Part shown: positions 34,297 through 46,356 of the stretch, piece by piece
How positions within the stretch are numbered: position 1 is the stretch's first letter
How the letters are laid out: the number at the start of each line of letters is the position of its first letter
Assembly: GCF_002575655.3 (NCBI RefSeq)
Contig: NC_053039.3
Span: 373,279,633-373,343,632, forward strand
Direction: 5' to 3'
Source of the DNA: Aegilops tauschii subsp. strangulata
Lineage: Eukaryota; Streptophyta; Magnoliopsida; Poales; Poaceae
DNA: 64,000 nt
Position numbers and translations under genes: made by a program
The notes under the pieces: model-generated
What the model was told of the DNA's origin: nothing
Database searches by the model: none
What the model saw: the letters and a program-made list of their open reading frames with translations, nothing else

Positions 34297-35659
34297 TGTT
34301 GGAACACGCGGTACGCTACGCTAGCGCCAAATAAAATTTTCTACCGCGCACCCAAGATCATGTTGCTGGAAATAGATCACGGGATCGGGTTTACCACTAG
34401 ACGCGCAGTGACCACAGCGGAAGTAGAGTTGGTGATGCGTGTAGCCGATCTCCCGGGCCGTCTCCTCCTCGCGTTGCCGATCTCCCGCGAACAGCGAAGA
34501 CCCATGAACGGTGATCTCCCGCGAACGGCACCTCGCGGTTCCCTCGAACGGTTCGTCCAAGCACCACAGATGCGATGCCTCCAAGGTATCCACACGTACG
34601 GGGAGCAGCGTCGAGCGGCGGACTGCTAGGTCCGGTCGCGCGGCATGGGCATGGGGAGTGGCGGTGGCTAACCAGGGTTCAATCCGATCGATCCTAAGTG
34701 GTGTGCCCACTCCCCTTTATATAGACCTCCGAGGTGGGCTCAACACTTGAGCCCACTAGGAGTCCACATCCATTTTCCACTCAGATCCAATCCGAATGGG
34801 CTGCAACCCCTTAAGTGTGCGACCCTATAGGTTCACGTACACATGGACACGACCAGAGTCGATAGTTGGTAGCGGCTCCTAGCAGAACGTGCCAACTCCC
34901 ATGTGGGCATAAAGTCGTTTGACGAACCTCAACAATGTGGCATATGCACCATTCCTTTTGCCTCACAATATTTTTTGTCGAGCTCAAGGCGAGTACTTGT
35001 CACCCTTGTGTTAGCTCGACCTCTCTTCTCGAAACCATGATACAGATTCTCGAACTAGGTTAACACTTAACCCAAGTCGCATGGCCATGCTTTCCGAATC
35101 TGATCACTCGAGAGGGCCCAGAGAATATCTCTCCAAATAGGAGGGGCAAATTCCATCTTGGTCAACCATGTCTCGCGGCATGTCTCACGACTCACCTGAA
35201 AGCTACCTTTATAACTACCCAGTTACGGAGTAGCGTTTGATAGAGCCTAAGTGAGTCGATCCTCATCCCGAGAACATGCGAGGACCTCAGGTCTAGGACA
35301 TGGCATAGACATTGCACTTGAGACTAACAGATGACTATATCTCGCTGCGTCTCAAAGTGGGTCTGTCCGGCTCGGTGATCTCCATCCCCGAGCCCATACT
35401 ATCGGTTTAGCATCTCCATGCACATGACTTGTGAAACATAGGCATCAACCGAGTCGTATACTAGTCAAGGATATGTGTCCGCATAACCTTATCAACTACG
35501 GACCATTAAAACAATCATCATACAATACATAGTTCCACAAACAAGTCACATACTTATTGATACATATCATTTATGATGTTCAAGGACAATACAAAGGACT
35601 CATGAATACATATGGAAATATCATCATCACATGATTGCCTCTAGGGCATATCTCCAACA
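34297..35659 (-). mobile_element. BARE1/Angela-like Copia solo LTR, reverse
   Basis: 1363 bp, TGTTGG to CCAACA, with perfect TSD cagac (34292-34296 and 35660-35664). The minus strand starts TGTTGGAGATATGCCCTAGA, the typical start of BARE1/Angela/WIS LTRs. A TATATAAA box lies at 34723-34716 on the minus strand. No internal domain remains. Confidence 0.93.
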
Positions 35660-35664
35660 CAGAC

Positions 35665-38600
35665 GACCATCAAATTTTAAGTTTTACAACTCAAAAACAA
35701 ACAGTTCAAGAATGAGAGTTTTAAAAACTTAGCAAAATCAGCACCCGACCCATATGAACCCGCTTGAAGACTATCAACTCATATGCTTCTCCCCCTTTTG
35801 TCAGGAATGAACAAAAAGGTTTGAAGACATAGAGTGTCTATTCGTTCCCAGGCGGTGTTGGTGAAGATGTTGGGGCAGCCGGGTCGATGTTGGAGTTGGG
35901 CGGTGCAGAGGGGCCCAATGCAGAATCTTGGTGCAGTGAAGCCATCACCGGCGAAGTGGCGTCGTCCTCTTTATCAATGACTCTCGCAACTTGGAGCCGA
36001 AGATGAATACTTTGAGTCTTTAGTGGAAGGAGTGGGATGCCAATTTGCAGACTACAGTGGCCTGGAGTCAAACTTGAAACGTTCATTGAAGCCATCTGCT
36101 CGAAGATCATCTTCAGAACATAGCATTGTGAGGCTCTTCCAGGCACGTCGACAGGCTTCATGAGAAACAAATGAGTTCTTGGTAGCAAGGTTGCGAATGC
36201 GATTGACATCAACCAAAAGACTCTGCATCTGGCGCTTCATCCAGTCATGATGCCTATCCTGTCTCTGATGAAGCAACACAAGAAGTTCTTGGTCATTCAG
36301 AACGCGAGTATACTTCTTAGGCCTTTGAGCGGCTGTGCTAGCTGTTGCATCAGTGTTTGCACGATGCGACACCCTGAGCTGACCGACAAGTGGACCAGAA
36401 GCAGTAGGGGTAGGATTTGGCACATGAATCCCTTCAAGTGGCTGAGTGAAGCTTCGGATGGCAGCATTGTGTTCACGAACAGGCTCCTTGGCAGGCTCAG
36501 GGTATATGGCTTCATGTGACATATCAACTTCAGGCAGAAATACAACTTGGTTGCATGCTGAAGCTTGATAGTTGATGGTGGAGTGAAGCTTAATGAGCCG
36601 CATGACCCATGTAGCATAAACTTTAGGCCAAACAGATCAATTCCTGAGGCAGTCAACTGGCAGATGAAGAAGTCTTGACTGTTGAATCTGATGCCATTGA
36701 TGATATAGAAGACCAATGTCTTCATGGCACCCTCAATCTTGGCGTGAGGAGAATGTCCCTTAATTGGCCAGAGAATATGCCTTAGTATGTGATAGATAGT
36801 GAGGGGCAGATACTCGAGGTCATTGACATATAACTCCTTGGGGTATTCAGCATCAACTGGCAATGGCTTCATTATACTGAGCATCTGGCTCATGTTGGGC
36901 TCAGGCTTCTGGAAAATACTCTGCAACTCTTGCTCATAGCGCTGACAACCTGGCTCATATAGATCACCAGGAGTAGGCAGGGAAGTGAGCTTGATGATAT
37001 CTTGAGCTTTAGCTTCATGATGAACATCACCTGCCATCCACTCAAGGACCCATGTCTTCGGATCCCTGTTGTAGCCTGATATATGAAGGGTGGCAAAGAA
37101 TTGCAGCAATATCTCTTCATTCCATTGCTCCTTGTCGACGACAAATGGGAGCAGAACAACTTTGCGAAAGCAGTCAAGAGCCTCTTCAAGGCATGGCAGC
37201 CCAGCAATGGCATCACAATCCAGACGCTTGTGGGGAAAGATCATGTCTTGGTTGTAGAGAATGCATGAGAAGTAGCTGTGTTGTTGGTGGCTCCCGAACC
37301 TGTCAGATGAGATCTTTGGCTTCTTGTATGGATTCTTGGCCTTGTCAAATAATGTGTTGTGCTCTCTGAAGCTGAGCACACTGAATGAGCCTCGGGTGGT
37401 TATAGTACTGGGAAGCCTTGGCAGCCTGGGCTTTTGCTTCTGCGTCTGAGGCCTTTGCTCCACATGATAGTCATACTAGGGACCTGGAGCAAGTGGAGGC
37501 ATCATGATGGGCCACTTGATGCTGATGAGCTCACCTTCAGACTGAGGGGTGGCTTCAGGAGAAGCATTGACTTCCGCCATGACAACGTCATTGGCTTCAG
37601 TAGAAGTGCCAGGAACACCATCAGGTGCAGGGGCTTCAGTGGTTCCAACAGTTACTGGGTCAGGCACAATCACATCTTCATCCTCTCTTGTTTCAACGAT
37701 AGTGGGAATAACTTTAGATTCTTCTTCTTTGTCATCGGCTGATGCAGCCGGAATATCTTCAACCTCTTTGGCTTCAGACTCAAGTGGAGTAACTGAAGGG
37801 ATGGCTTCAGGAAACACTTGACGTGCTATGCTTGTGGTGTGCACATCCTCTTCAGAAATGCTTGACATGGAGACCATGGGCCTAGGGCCTCTGTGAAGCC
37901 TTCGGAAAGATGGCGACGCCTGTGGAGAGGGAGTGGTCTTCTCCATGTCTTCTGGTGTGTCTTGCGGGGTCTCAATCACTAGAGTGGTGACTTGAGCTGG
38001 CGGTGTGCGAGGTATGACTTCATGCGGAACTTGGGGTGGTGCTCTTCCCAGAACTCATCTTGTGCGATTGGCGTCATGGGACAGCCAATGCTAACTTGTT
38101 CACTGCTCGTGGGAGCAGGTGATGATGCCACCTTGGGAATGAGCTAGGGAAACTGAGGAAGGACTTCATCATCTTCAACATTGTCTTCATGACCAATGTC
38201 TTCAGCTGCGATGGGGTCAGCAGCTGGAATATCTTCAGACACATGAGCCTCTGTGGAAGCAGGCTCATGAATAATGAGACAATGCTCACGGTTAGTGGAA
38301 GCTGGCAGTGCAATAGAAATGGGCACAACGATCAATGGTTCTTGGGGAGCAGCATGTGCTTTGCGAGAAGACTTTGAAGACTTTGTCTTCAGCTTCTTCG
38401 TGGATGGAGCAGCATCCGAAGCATCATGATGCTTTCAATTTTTAGCTTCAGCTTCAGCTTGCTTCGTCTTCTTCTGTGCAGAAGCTGCTGAGGGGACCTT
38501 TGGCTTTGAGCCAGTCATGCTGGGAGGGAAGACAATGCTTGGTCTTTCCTGTCTTGGAACTTCAGTCTTAGCAGCAGCAGGCTTCTTCTTCTTGGCAGCC

Positions 38601-39073
38601 AGCTTGGGGTCAATGCCTGGACGCCCAAGAGCCTTTCTTTTCACAGCTTCATTGTGAGCTTGAACGCATTTTTTAGCATAATACTTCATGCGCTCCCTTG
38701 AGCCTTTGGCTTCATTGCGACATTGATGGAATTCCTCTTTGAGATCAACCATCATCTTCGTGAAGTTCTGAACATCAGTGACACTGAGCTTCGCCATATG
38801 CTTCTTGAACAGAGCCTTCTCATGGTCTATTTTGTTTTTCATCTCAACAATCTTCTGAGCGATAGCAAGCTCTTTGGCTATGCAGGCCTGAAATGTGACA
38901 CTGATGTCAATGAGCAGCTGTAGATCATCAATGGTGAGAGAAGTATCTTCAAACCATTCATCGATGAAGTTGTTGAGTATGTCAACATCAAAGAGAGGCA
39001 AATCTTTGAAAATTTCAGCCTCCTGCTTGCTTTTGATCAACATCTCCAGAGCATCATCAGCCAGATCTTCATC
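35665..39073 (-). pseudogene. Sirevirus env-like gene, C-terminal portion
   Basis: Continues the gene that starts at 47310 and is split by E5 at 39079. In reading order: an acidic helical region (39073-38435; DVDILNNFIDEWF, then a Lys-rich stretch KLAAKKKKPAAAK), a Pro/Ser/Thr/Glu-rich low-complexity region (to about 37480), then a globular region (37463-36297; FREHNTLFDKAKNPYKKPK, ATLHISGYNRDPKTWVLEW) and a charged tail to 35838. Breaks: stops at 38435 and 37476-37478 and several frameshifts. The place after Copia pol fits the Sirevirus env-like gene. The globular part reminds me of plant transposon protein domains such as Transposase_32, which I cannot verify. No obvious signal peptide or membrane span. 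Confidence 0.65.
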
Positions 39074-39078
39074 ACTGG

Positions 39079-39980
39079 TGTCGGCGTCCTGGAAACGGGG
39101 GTCCCCAGACTTGCTTTCCTGCGGCCCACGGCGTGGCTCTGCGAGCGGGCCCGTACGGCCCATCTTCAGCAACAAGCTTTCAAGATCCTCGCGAGGGGCC
39201 AAGCCTCGCGAGGCGGACGACACAAGACCTCCTCGGGAGCGGCCTCACCAGGCTGGCTCGCGAGGGGCGGAGAGATCAAGGCAAGGCAAACCTCACGAGG
39301 TTCTCGTGACCTGAGCCATGACGATCGAGACTAGGCGGGCGCTAGGCGGGCGCCAGCGCGCACAGTGTCCTTGTTTCCCCTTTGGTGCTAAGGGGGCAAG
39401 CGCAGCCGAGGAGTACCGAGGCGTCAAGCAAAGGTTTCCCTATCGGTGCAACGAGACCAAGACCAGCAAGACGGCAAGATGGAGGTCACCGTGGAGCCCA
39501 AGACGGCGTCACCACCAGAGCCTTTAGCAGGCGAAGACTACTTTTGTCAGGATAAGCTGTACTAGCTATCCCCCTTCAAATTGGCCATTGTGGGATCCCT
39601 TCCCGCTCAATATTTGGGAAGAGGACCAGGGCCTCTATAAATAGGACTAGCCACCATAGTAGGAGAGAGATCATCTGGATCAGATCCTCATCGACACAAG
39701 TTCACCAAGCACAAGAACACCTCTCCTCAGGAGGCTGTTCTTCCCCTTGTACTGTTCATCCTCAGCCCGAGAGGCAATCCACCACTGCCACACTAGAGTA
39801 GGGTATTACACCACAACGGTGGCCCGAACCAGTATAAATCTTGTGTGTGTTGTGTTGCGAGTTCGTCGAGCTAGCTTAGAGATCGTGAAACGTGTGAGGG
39901 CATGATCTATGAGGAAGAGATCTTTGCACGCACCCCAGAGTTCGAACCTTAAGGGTTTTGCCGGAACCCGAGATCCGACA
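39079..39980 (+). repeat. 5' LTR of E5
   Basis: 902 bp, TGTCGGCGTCC to GATCCGACA. It has an extra 11-bp tandem unit (aggcgggcgct) absent from the 3' copy. TATAAATA at 39636-39643. Confidence 0.93.
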
Positions 39981-40000
39981 TTTCGCGCGCCAGGTAGGGG
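39981..40000 (+). other. Probable primer site region of E5
   Basis: tttcgcgcgccaggtagggg directly follows the LTR. This gcgcgccaggtagggg string commonly follows LTRs of related Triticeae elements in my memory; I cannot assign a tRNA. Confidence 0.45.
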
Positions 40001-40044
40001 TGCCCCGGAGCCTCTTCCCCGCCAGTTGATCCACCAATGCTCCA

Positions 40045-40852
40045 CGGTTCCCATGTCCGGCGACCCAAGGACCGACGCCGACCGCTAGGCAGCCTGGCCA
40101 GCCCGGGCGGCGCCGCCTGCCCAAGAAAATCTCAACCCCGTGCTCCAGGCGGCACGAGCCCCACCTAATGCTGCTGGGCGCGGGCGGCGCGGCCAGGCGC
40201 CGTCCACCCTTACTCCACGATAGGCGCAAGCCGCTGCAAGGGCCGCAAGCCACGCCGCGGCAACGGCGCCACACACCCGGCGGGAGCAGGCGAACATGCA
40301 GTCTGCACTCACGGTGGCGCGGGAGCTGCTGTGGTGCCGAATGATGGAGAGCGGCCGGGACGCGCTGCTGGAATGCGTCGCCGAGCTACTGGACGCAGCG
40401 GCCACGGGAGCGCCGCCCTTCTGCTACCAGCTCACGCCTCAGGCGGCGGCCGGATCCACGGCGGGCCTAGCCGCGCCCGCGTGCTCCCGGGTGCGCCCGG
40501 GGGCCTCGTCGACATCAACACGATCCATGATGGAGAGAGCCCCGTTGTGCCCGCACCACCCCAAATGGGTGCAGGCACGAGCGTTGCCGCACATGGCCCC
40601 ATCAGAGCACTGCCCTATCGTCCCCTGGACGGCGTGACGGGTTGGGCGACATGGAGCGTGGGGCACTTCGACGAGGTCTTCGGGGCAGCGGCCTCGGAGG
40701 CCTACGTGCCCCGCATGATGGACCAGGAGTACATGCCGGAGGACGACCCCGACTCGTTCCTTGGACCAGGTTGGGAGGAGGAGGCGTTAGGAGCTGAGGC
40801 CTTCCAGGAGCTGCCAGAGAGCCCCACCAACCGCGCCGTCGACAACAGATAG
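40045..40852 (+). pseudogene. E5 degenerate first ORF (possible gag N-terminus)
   Basis: Coding-like frames after the primer region: 40296-40637 (helical start, LTVARELLWCRMM) and, shifted, 40640-40852 (WSVGHFDEVFGAAASEAYVPRMMDQEYMPEDDPD). The second ends at a TAG at 40850. No gag core or zinc knuckle is visible. It is where the first ORF of a Tat element would lie. Stops and a frameshift break it. Confidence 0.45.
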
Positions 40853-41935
40853 AGGGTACCACTAATCTCTCAGGGGCAAGCTTACGCTAACCATGAGTCG
40901 CAAGTGAATCAGGTCACATCACCAGGCGATGGTTTCGGCCCGGCGATATCCGCCCCATCAGGAGAGACCCACTTGGGGCTGCGCGGGAGGAGCCAGGAGC
41001 AAGGCCCCTCCCCGCATCGCACGAAGCAAGGCGTTACCCGGAGGTAGGCCCTCTGTCGGGGAGGCGCCGGCGAGCCCTCCCCCGGCAGAGGACCCGTGGT
41101 CGCCGAGGGCGCCGCTGGCGTCCCCTTTGCCCCCTTTGGTGCCGTCCTGGTTTCCGGTCATCCCAACGGTGGTACAGGGTGGCGCAAGGCGGGGCCCTCG
41201 TCTGGCGATATGAAGTAAGGCTCACGCCTGTGAAGGTCTCCGCTCGTGACACTCTCACGTAATAATAAGTGGGGCTGTACACGCCCCGGAGCCTCAGGAG
41301 TGCCGCCCTCGGGCCTCGGGGGCTCCCTCCCACGTCCTAGTGGCAGCACTTAGCTCCGCGCTGGTGAGAAGACTCGAAGACAAGAAGACTAGACTAGGTG
41401 CCGGGCGCGGCCATTTTCTTTGGGTCTCTTTTCTGTAGCTTTGCCTTCTGGATTTGGATTTAAGTTGAGGTTGAATTTTCATTGATGCGTGCGGGGGGTG
41501 CCTTGTCTCGTTCAAGCGATTTCTTGCTATCTGGTTCTTGCCTTAATCTAGAGTTTGCGCTTGTCGCTTCCCCCTCACGAGCACCTCGTGAGCGGGGTTA
41601 GGCACAGCGCACACACGCCATGTGCATGACACACCACGGCTAGCGTTTGCCCATCACGCGGCCCCCTCGGGCGTGTCGATAGGCTTCTCAGGAGCTTTCC
41701 GGGACACGCAACCTCCCGACCAGTGCGGGGCTCACCCAGGCTAAGGTAAACCACGACAACAACAAACTTACCCCAGGATACGTGAGTTCATGAAGACACA
41801 TATTCTGCTCGGCCTAAAAAGATAGAGGCAGTAATATATTTACATGAGGGGCTTCCCCTGCAAAAATGCTCTCACGACCTCTAGGGCCACGCCCGAGCCT
41901 CTGTGTGCAGGATGGACAACTGGAAAACGCGGGAA
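40853..41935. other. E5 non-coding interior
   Basis: GC-rich sequence between the gag-like remnant and the end of the antisense gene. No protease, RT or integrase motif in any frame: pol is gone or never present. Confidence 0.6.
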
Positions 41936-44900
41936 TCATTCGGACATGTCGCTCGCCGCATCGCCTTTGGACGTGTCGCTGGCGTCATCGTCACCTCCGC
42001 CGGCATCATCATCACCTTCGACGGCGCCACCGTCACCGTCGTCGACCACGTCGCCTTCGTCTGCCGCGACCACCACCGCGTCGTCTTCGGAAGCGAAGGC
42101 CCTTACCAGCGCGTCCACATTGTCCTCCACCCACCGCGCCAGGTCGCCCCGGATGGCCTGCGGAACTGGAGCGATGGCGGCGTCAAAGTCAAAGTAATGG
42201 TAGGTGTTCTGGAGATGGCTGAAGACGCGGGAGAATGCGCGTCCGAGTAAGCTGCGACTCCTCTCTTCGACAAGCTGGCGAGCCCTCTCGGAACGGATCT
42301 CCAGGCGCGTCACCACCTCGGTGAAGAAGCAAAGGTGACTGGCGTAGTCGTCCGCATGGGGATGAGGGGCATTCTCGTCGCAGATGTGGCCCAGCGCGGT
42401 GTTGGCCCTGTTCCTGAGACCCTTTATCATGGGGGCATGCACGCGCTCCAATGTCCGCCGCTGAAGCACTTCCTCCCTGTTTTGTCGCGCAATGGCCTCA
42501 GCGTCGATAACCAGCTGCTGAAGAGGGAGCAGCTCGGCGCGGGCGGAAGCTAGCTCGGCTTGCACTGAGACCAGCGTGGCTGCGGCGGCCTCCTCTCGCT
42601 CCTCCTCCTCAGCCAACTTAGACTTGAGGGCGGTAGTCTTGCTCGTAGCCTCATCTTCAACTCGCTTCAGCTTCAGGTCATACTTACCCTCAAGATCCAC
42701 GCGAGCCTCGGCCACCCGGCGATCGACCTCCTCCTGGGCCCTAGCCTCGCGCGCGCCAACAACGTCCTCTGCTTGGGCAACCTGACGCTCCCTCATCTCT
42801 AGTCGCTCAAGCTCAAGGCTACGCTCCACAGCTTCCAGCGCCAACGCCTGCTCGCGCTTTCGGATCTCTTCCTCTTCGGCAGGCGTCCCCCTCAACGACG
42901 CGAGGGTGGCTCTACGCGCCTCCACTTGCTGCTCCAAGGAGGCGCTCCAGGCTTGGAGCTCCCACGCGCGCTTCTCCACGGCCTCGCGACGGCGGTCAGC
43001 TTCCCGGGCCTCTTCCTGGGCTCGGGAGGAGGCCTCTCGCAAGTCTGCGAGGGAAGCCTCGGCCTTCGCGTTATCCAGCTCCCGCTGGTGGCGCCCGAGG
43101 TTGATAGGCACCTTCAGCTTCTGCCGCTCGTCCGCCAACCGGAGATCCTCGGCCATGAGGCGCGCATCCCCATTCACGAGCTCTTCACCAAGCCGGTTCA
43201 TCGCGCCCAACGCCTCCCGAAAGAGCTCGTGGCGGACGACGCTCCCTCCTTGCACTGACTTGAGCATGCTGCTAACTCCGTCCTCCGCCACGGGGGCTGC
43301 AGAGGAGGCCCGAAGCGGCTCACCCCCTCTCAGCAGGGGGCTGGGGGCTGGCACCCACCTGGTTGCTGGCCAGGCCTCACGAGAAGCCCAAGCAAACGGA
43401 GACCCGCCACTTAAAGAGGACCCCAGGATCGAAGCCAACCAACCACAGTCCAAGAACAGGGGAGGGGCCCTTGGCACATTGGCCACGCTCCCAGCAAGGC
43501 CGACAAGAGGAGGCGACGAAGGCGTGAGCTCAAGGCACCCCGCTGGCGGGCCGGCTTCCCCGACTGGTCCCACGCCGGGGGCGGCGTGCGGGCTCGCAGC
43601 GCTCAGGTTTAGTAGGGGAGACGGGGCAAGAGGAGGCCGTTTATCAGGAGATTCCGCGGCCCTGACGGAAGGGATCCTGAAGATCCATCATCAGGAAGAG
43701 AAGCAGCACTCAAAGAATCACAACGATAAGGTACTTACTCGTCAATGGCGATATACTTCCTCCCATTCAGTGGCCCGAAGGCGCCACCGCTGCAGCTCGG
43801 AGATTCCTTCCTCTTGCGGAGCTCCTCGAAGTCCACGCGGAGCCGGCCGAAGCAGTGAACATGGGGACCATCTCGGGGCGCAACTGGAGAAATGCCCAAG
43901 GAGGCCTCAGGGGCACCAAGCTGGGGGAAGCTGACGGGCTCCACCTTGCAGCAGCCTGCCGAGGCCTCAGGGGCTTCGAACTCAGGAACAGCGAGCTGCG
44001 TCGCCTCCTCAGCTGTCGCCCCAGCGTGGGGATCCCGGGTTCCCGAGGATGACGCCTCGGGAGCCTCAGGCTGCATCGACACGTCTGCACCAGCGCCCCC
44101 GGCCTCCGACGATACTTGCCCCCCAGCATCCACTCTTGGGACAGGATCGGGGCTGGTGGCAAGGAGAGGGACCACGATGATAGGGTTCTCACGGGGCCCC
44201 ACCAGGCCGACTGGAGGTAGCCCCCACTCATCAAAGGAGGGCATGTGCTCCACGAATTGCACCTTGTTCGAGCAGCGGTACAGAAGACAACTCTTCCCCG
44301 GCAAGTCGTCAGGCAACGGGGCGCCCGTCAGGACCTCGAGCACCATTCGCCGAGCCTCAAGGGGGAGCCCAGACTCCTGAAGTCTCATGTGGTCATTGCT
44401 GCTGAGCAAGGCTCACATCGGTCGAGAGTGTCGCTGAAGCGGAGCGACCTGGCGCCGGACGAACTCCTTGACCACCATAGGCACAGTCACGCCGCGGTCT
44501 TTCAACATCTTCAACCTGAGCCAGACGGGGACAAGGCAAGGATCAGCGAGCCTCTGATGGCACCAACCGGAGTTGGGAATGGCGGGCGTTGACGGAGAAG
44601 AGAGCAGGGGGCTGCGCACTCCGACATCAACAAATACCCACTGCGTCCAAAATTCACTTGTGGATGGCGGAAGCTCAAAGTCAATTCCCTCGCCGGCCGT
44701 CGCCGCCACGGCCTGGAAGCTCAGGCATCCCGAGGTCTGTCGGGGATCAGTCAGGTGCAACGAGAAGAAGTGGCAAAGAATGGCCACGGAAGGAGAAATG
44801 CCGACCATGGCCTCACAAACAAAGGCGAAGACGGCGAGAAGGGTCACGGATTGGGGATCAAGGTGCATCATGTGGATCTGATAGTGGGCAAGCACTGCGT

Positions 44901-45171
44901 TAAAGAAGGAGGAGAAAGGAGGAATCAGGCCGGCCCAAAGGGCGTCAATGAAGAATGGAACCTCGGTGGCTGTCCGGTCAATGCGAGCACGAGACGCAGG
45001 CCAGGCCACCATTTTCCCCCACTCATTGAAGCTGGAGGCGAGCATGGGGCGCACCTTTTCCATGGCTTCTTGGTTAAGCACCAGCGACCTGCCAACGGTG
45101 GGCTCAATGGCTGGATGTAGTTCGGTAGAGGACACGGGCTCCTTCCCTTTCTCCATCTGATCCGGCGCCAT
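41936..45171 (-). CDS. E5 antisense gene, two exons, 1,057 codons, one in-frame stop
   Basis: The ATG at 45171 has a strong context (catcgccATGG). Exon 1 is 45171-43739; a GTAAGT donor and ttcag acceptor remove 62 bases; exon 2 is 43676-41936, ending TGA. Total 3174 bases, phases fit. The N-terminal part has the globular domain seen in E1 and E2 (GLIPPFSSFFNAVLAHY, FVCEAMVG). An Ala/Glu/Pro-rich linker follows, then a long coiled coil in exon 2 (roughly residues 640-900, heavy in E, A, R and L; e.g. EEEEIRKREQALALEAVERS), a His-rich patch and an acidic tail. The only break is a TGA at 44413-44415, at a position that is Trp in both E1 and E2. Function unknown; a structural or nucleic-acid-associated role would be a guess. 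It is the only substantial gene in E5. Confidence 0.8.
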
Positions 45172-45460
45172 GGCGATGGGAGAGATTAGCTCAGATCGGA
45201 TTGGGAGCAGGAGGTGGGTTTCGAGGAAGCAGAAGAATTGGGGGAGCGTGCCGCAACAACGGGGAGGAAACCGTGTAGACTGCGGTGGCCGCCTAGCCAG
45301 GTGGGTATCAAGGCAGCGTGGGGAAGCGGAGACGCCCACGTCCAATCAACCGCCACGCGTCGACCAAGGCCGGAGGCTATTGGGGCCCGCGGCGCTCCGC
45401 ACTTGCCCTTTGGCTTCGCCTCGAAGCCAAGTTCGAGCGCGCCTTGGGCCCAGCGGCTAC

Positions 45461-46351
45461 TGTCGGCATCCTGGGAACGGGGGTAACCAGACTTGCCTGC
45501 CTGCGGCCCATGGCCTGGCTCAGCGAGCGGGCCCGTACGGCCCATCTTCACCAACAAGCTTTCAAGACCCTCGCGAGGGGCCAAGCCTCATGAGGCGGAC
45601 GACACAAGACCTCCTTGGGAGCGGCCTCACTAGGCTGGCTCGCGAGGGGCGGAGAGATCAAGGCAAGGCAAACCTCGCGAGGTTCTCGTGACGTGAGCCA
45701 TGACGATCGAGACCAGGCGGGCGCCAGCGCGCACAGTGTCCTTGTTTCCCCTTTGGTGCTAAGGGGGCAAGCGTAGGCGAGGAGTACCGAGGCGTCAAGC
45801 AAAGGTTTCCCTATCGGTGCAATGAGACCAAGACCAGCAGGAGGGCAGGACGGAGGTCACCATGGAGCCCAAGACGGCGTCACCACCAGAGCCTTCAGCA
45901 GGCGAAGACTACTTTTGTTCGGATAAGCTGTACTAGCTGTCCCCTTTCAAATTGGCCGTTGTGGGATCCCTTCCCGCTCAATATTTGGGAAGAGGACCAG
46001 GGCCTCTATAAATAGGACTAGCCACCATAGTAGGAGATAGATCATCTGGATCAGATCCTCATCCACACAAGTTCACAAAGCACAAGAACACCTCTCCTCA
46101 AGAGGCTTTTCTTCCCCTTGTACTGTTCATCCTCAGCCCGAGAGGCAATCCACCACCGCCACACTGGAGTAGGTTATTACACCACAATGGTGGCCCGAAC
46201 CAGTATAAATCTTGTGTCCCTTGTGTTGCGAGTTCGTCGAGCTAGCTTAGAGATCGTGAAGCGTGTGAGGGCGTGATCTGTGAGGAAGAGATCTTCGCGC
46301 GCACCCCAGAGTTCGAACCTTAAGGGTTTTGCCGGAACCCAAGATCCGACA
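45461..46351 (+). repeat. 3' LTR of E5
   Basis: 891 bp, TGTCGGCATCC to GATCCGACA, followed by TSD actgg. TATAAATA at 46007-46014. Preceded by cagcggctac (45451-45460). Confidence 0.93.
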
Positions 46352-46356
46352 ACTGG

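Larger units (their letters stand above)
39079..46351 (+). mobile_element. E5: Tat-like element with only an antisense gene
   Basis: Two LTRs and a perfect TSD actgg (39074-39078 and 46352-46356) inside the Sirevirus env-like gene. The interior has a degenerate N-terminal gag-like piece, no protease, RT or integrase, and a large antisense gene (41936-45171) just before the 3' LTR. The polypurine tract ends in GGCTAC as in E1 and E2. The LTRs differ at about 50 of 891 sites by hand count, giving an age between E1 and E2. Confidence 0.9.

Noticed and set aside
38435..39223. A 262-residue ORF that starts at 39223
   Set aside because: Its first 50 residues are E5 LTR sequence read by chance. Only the part from 39073 down belongs to the env-like gene.
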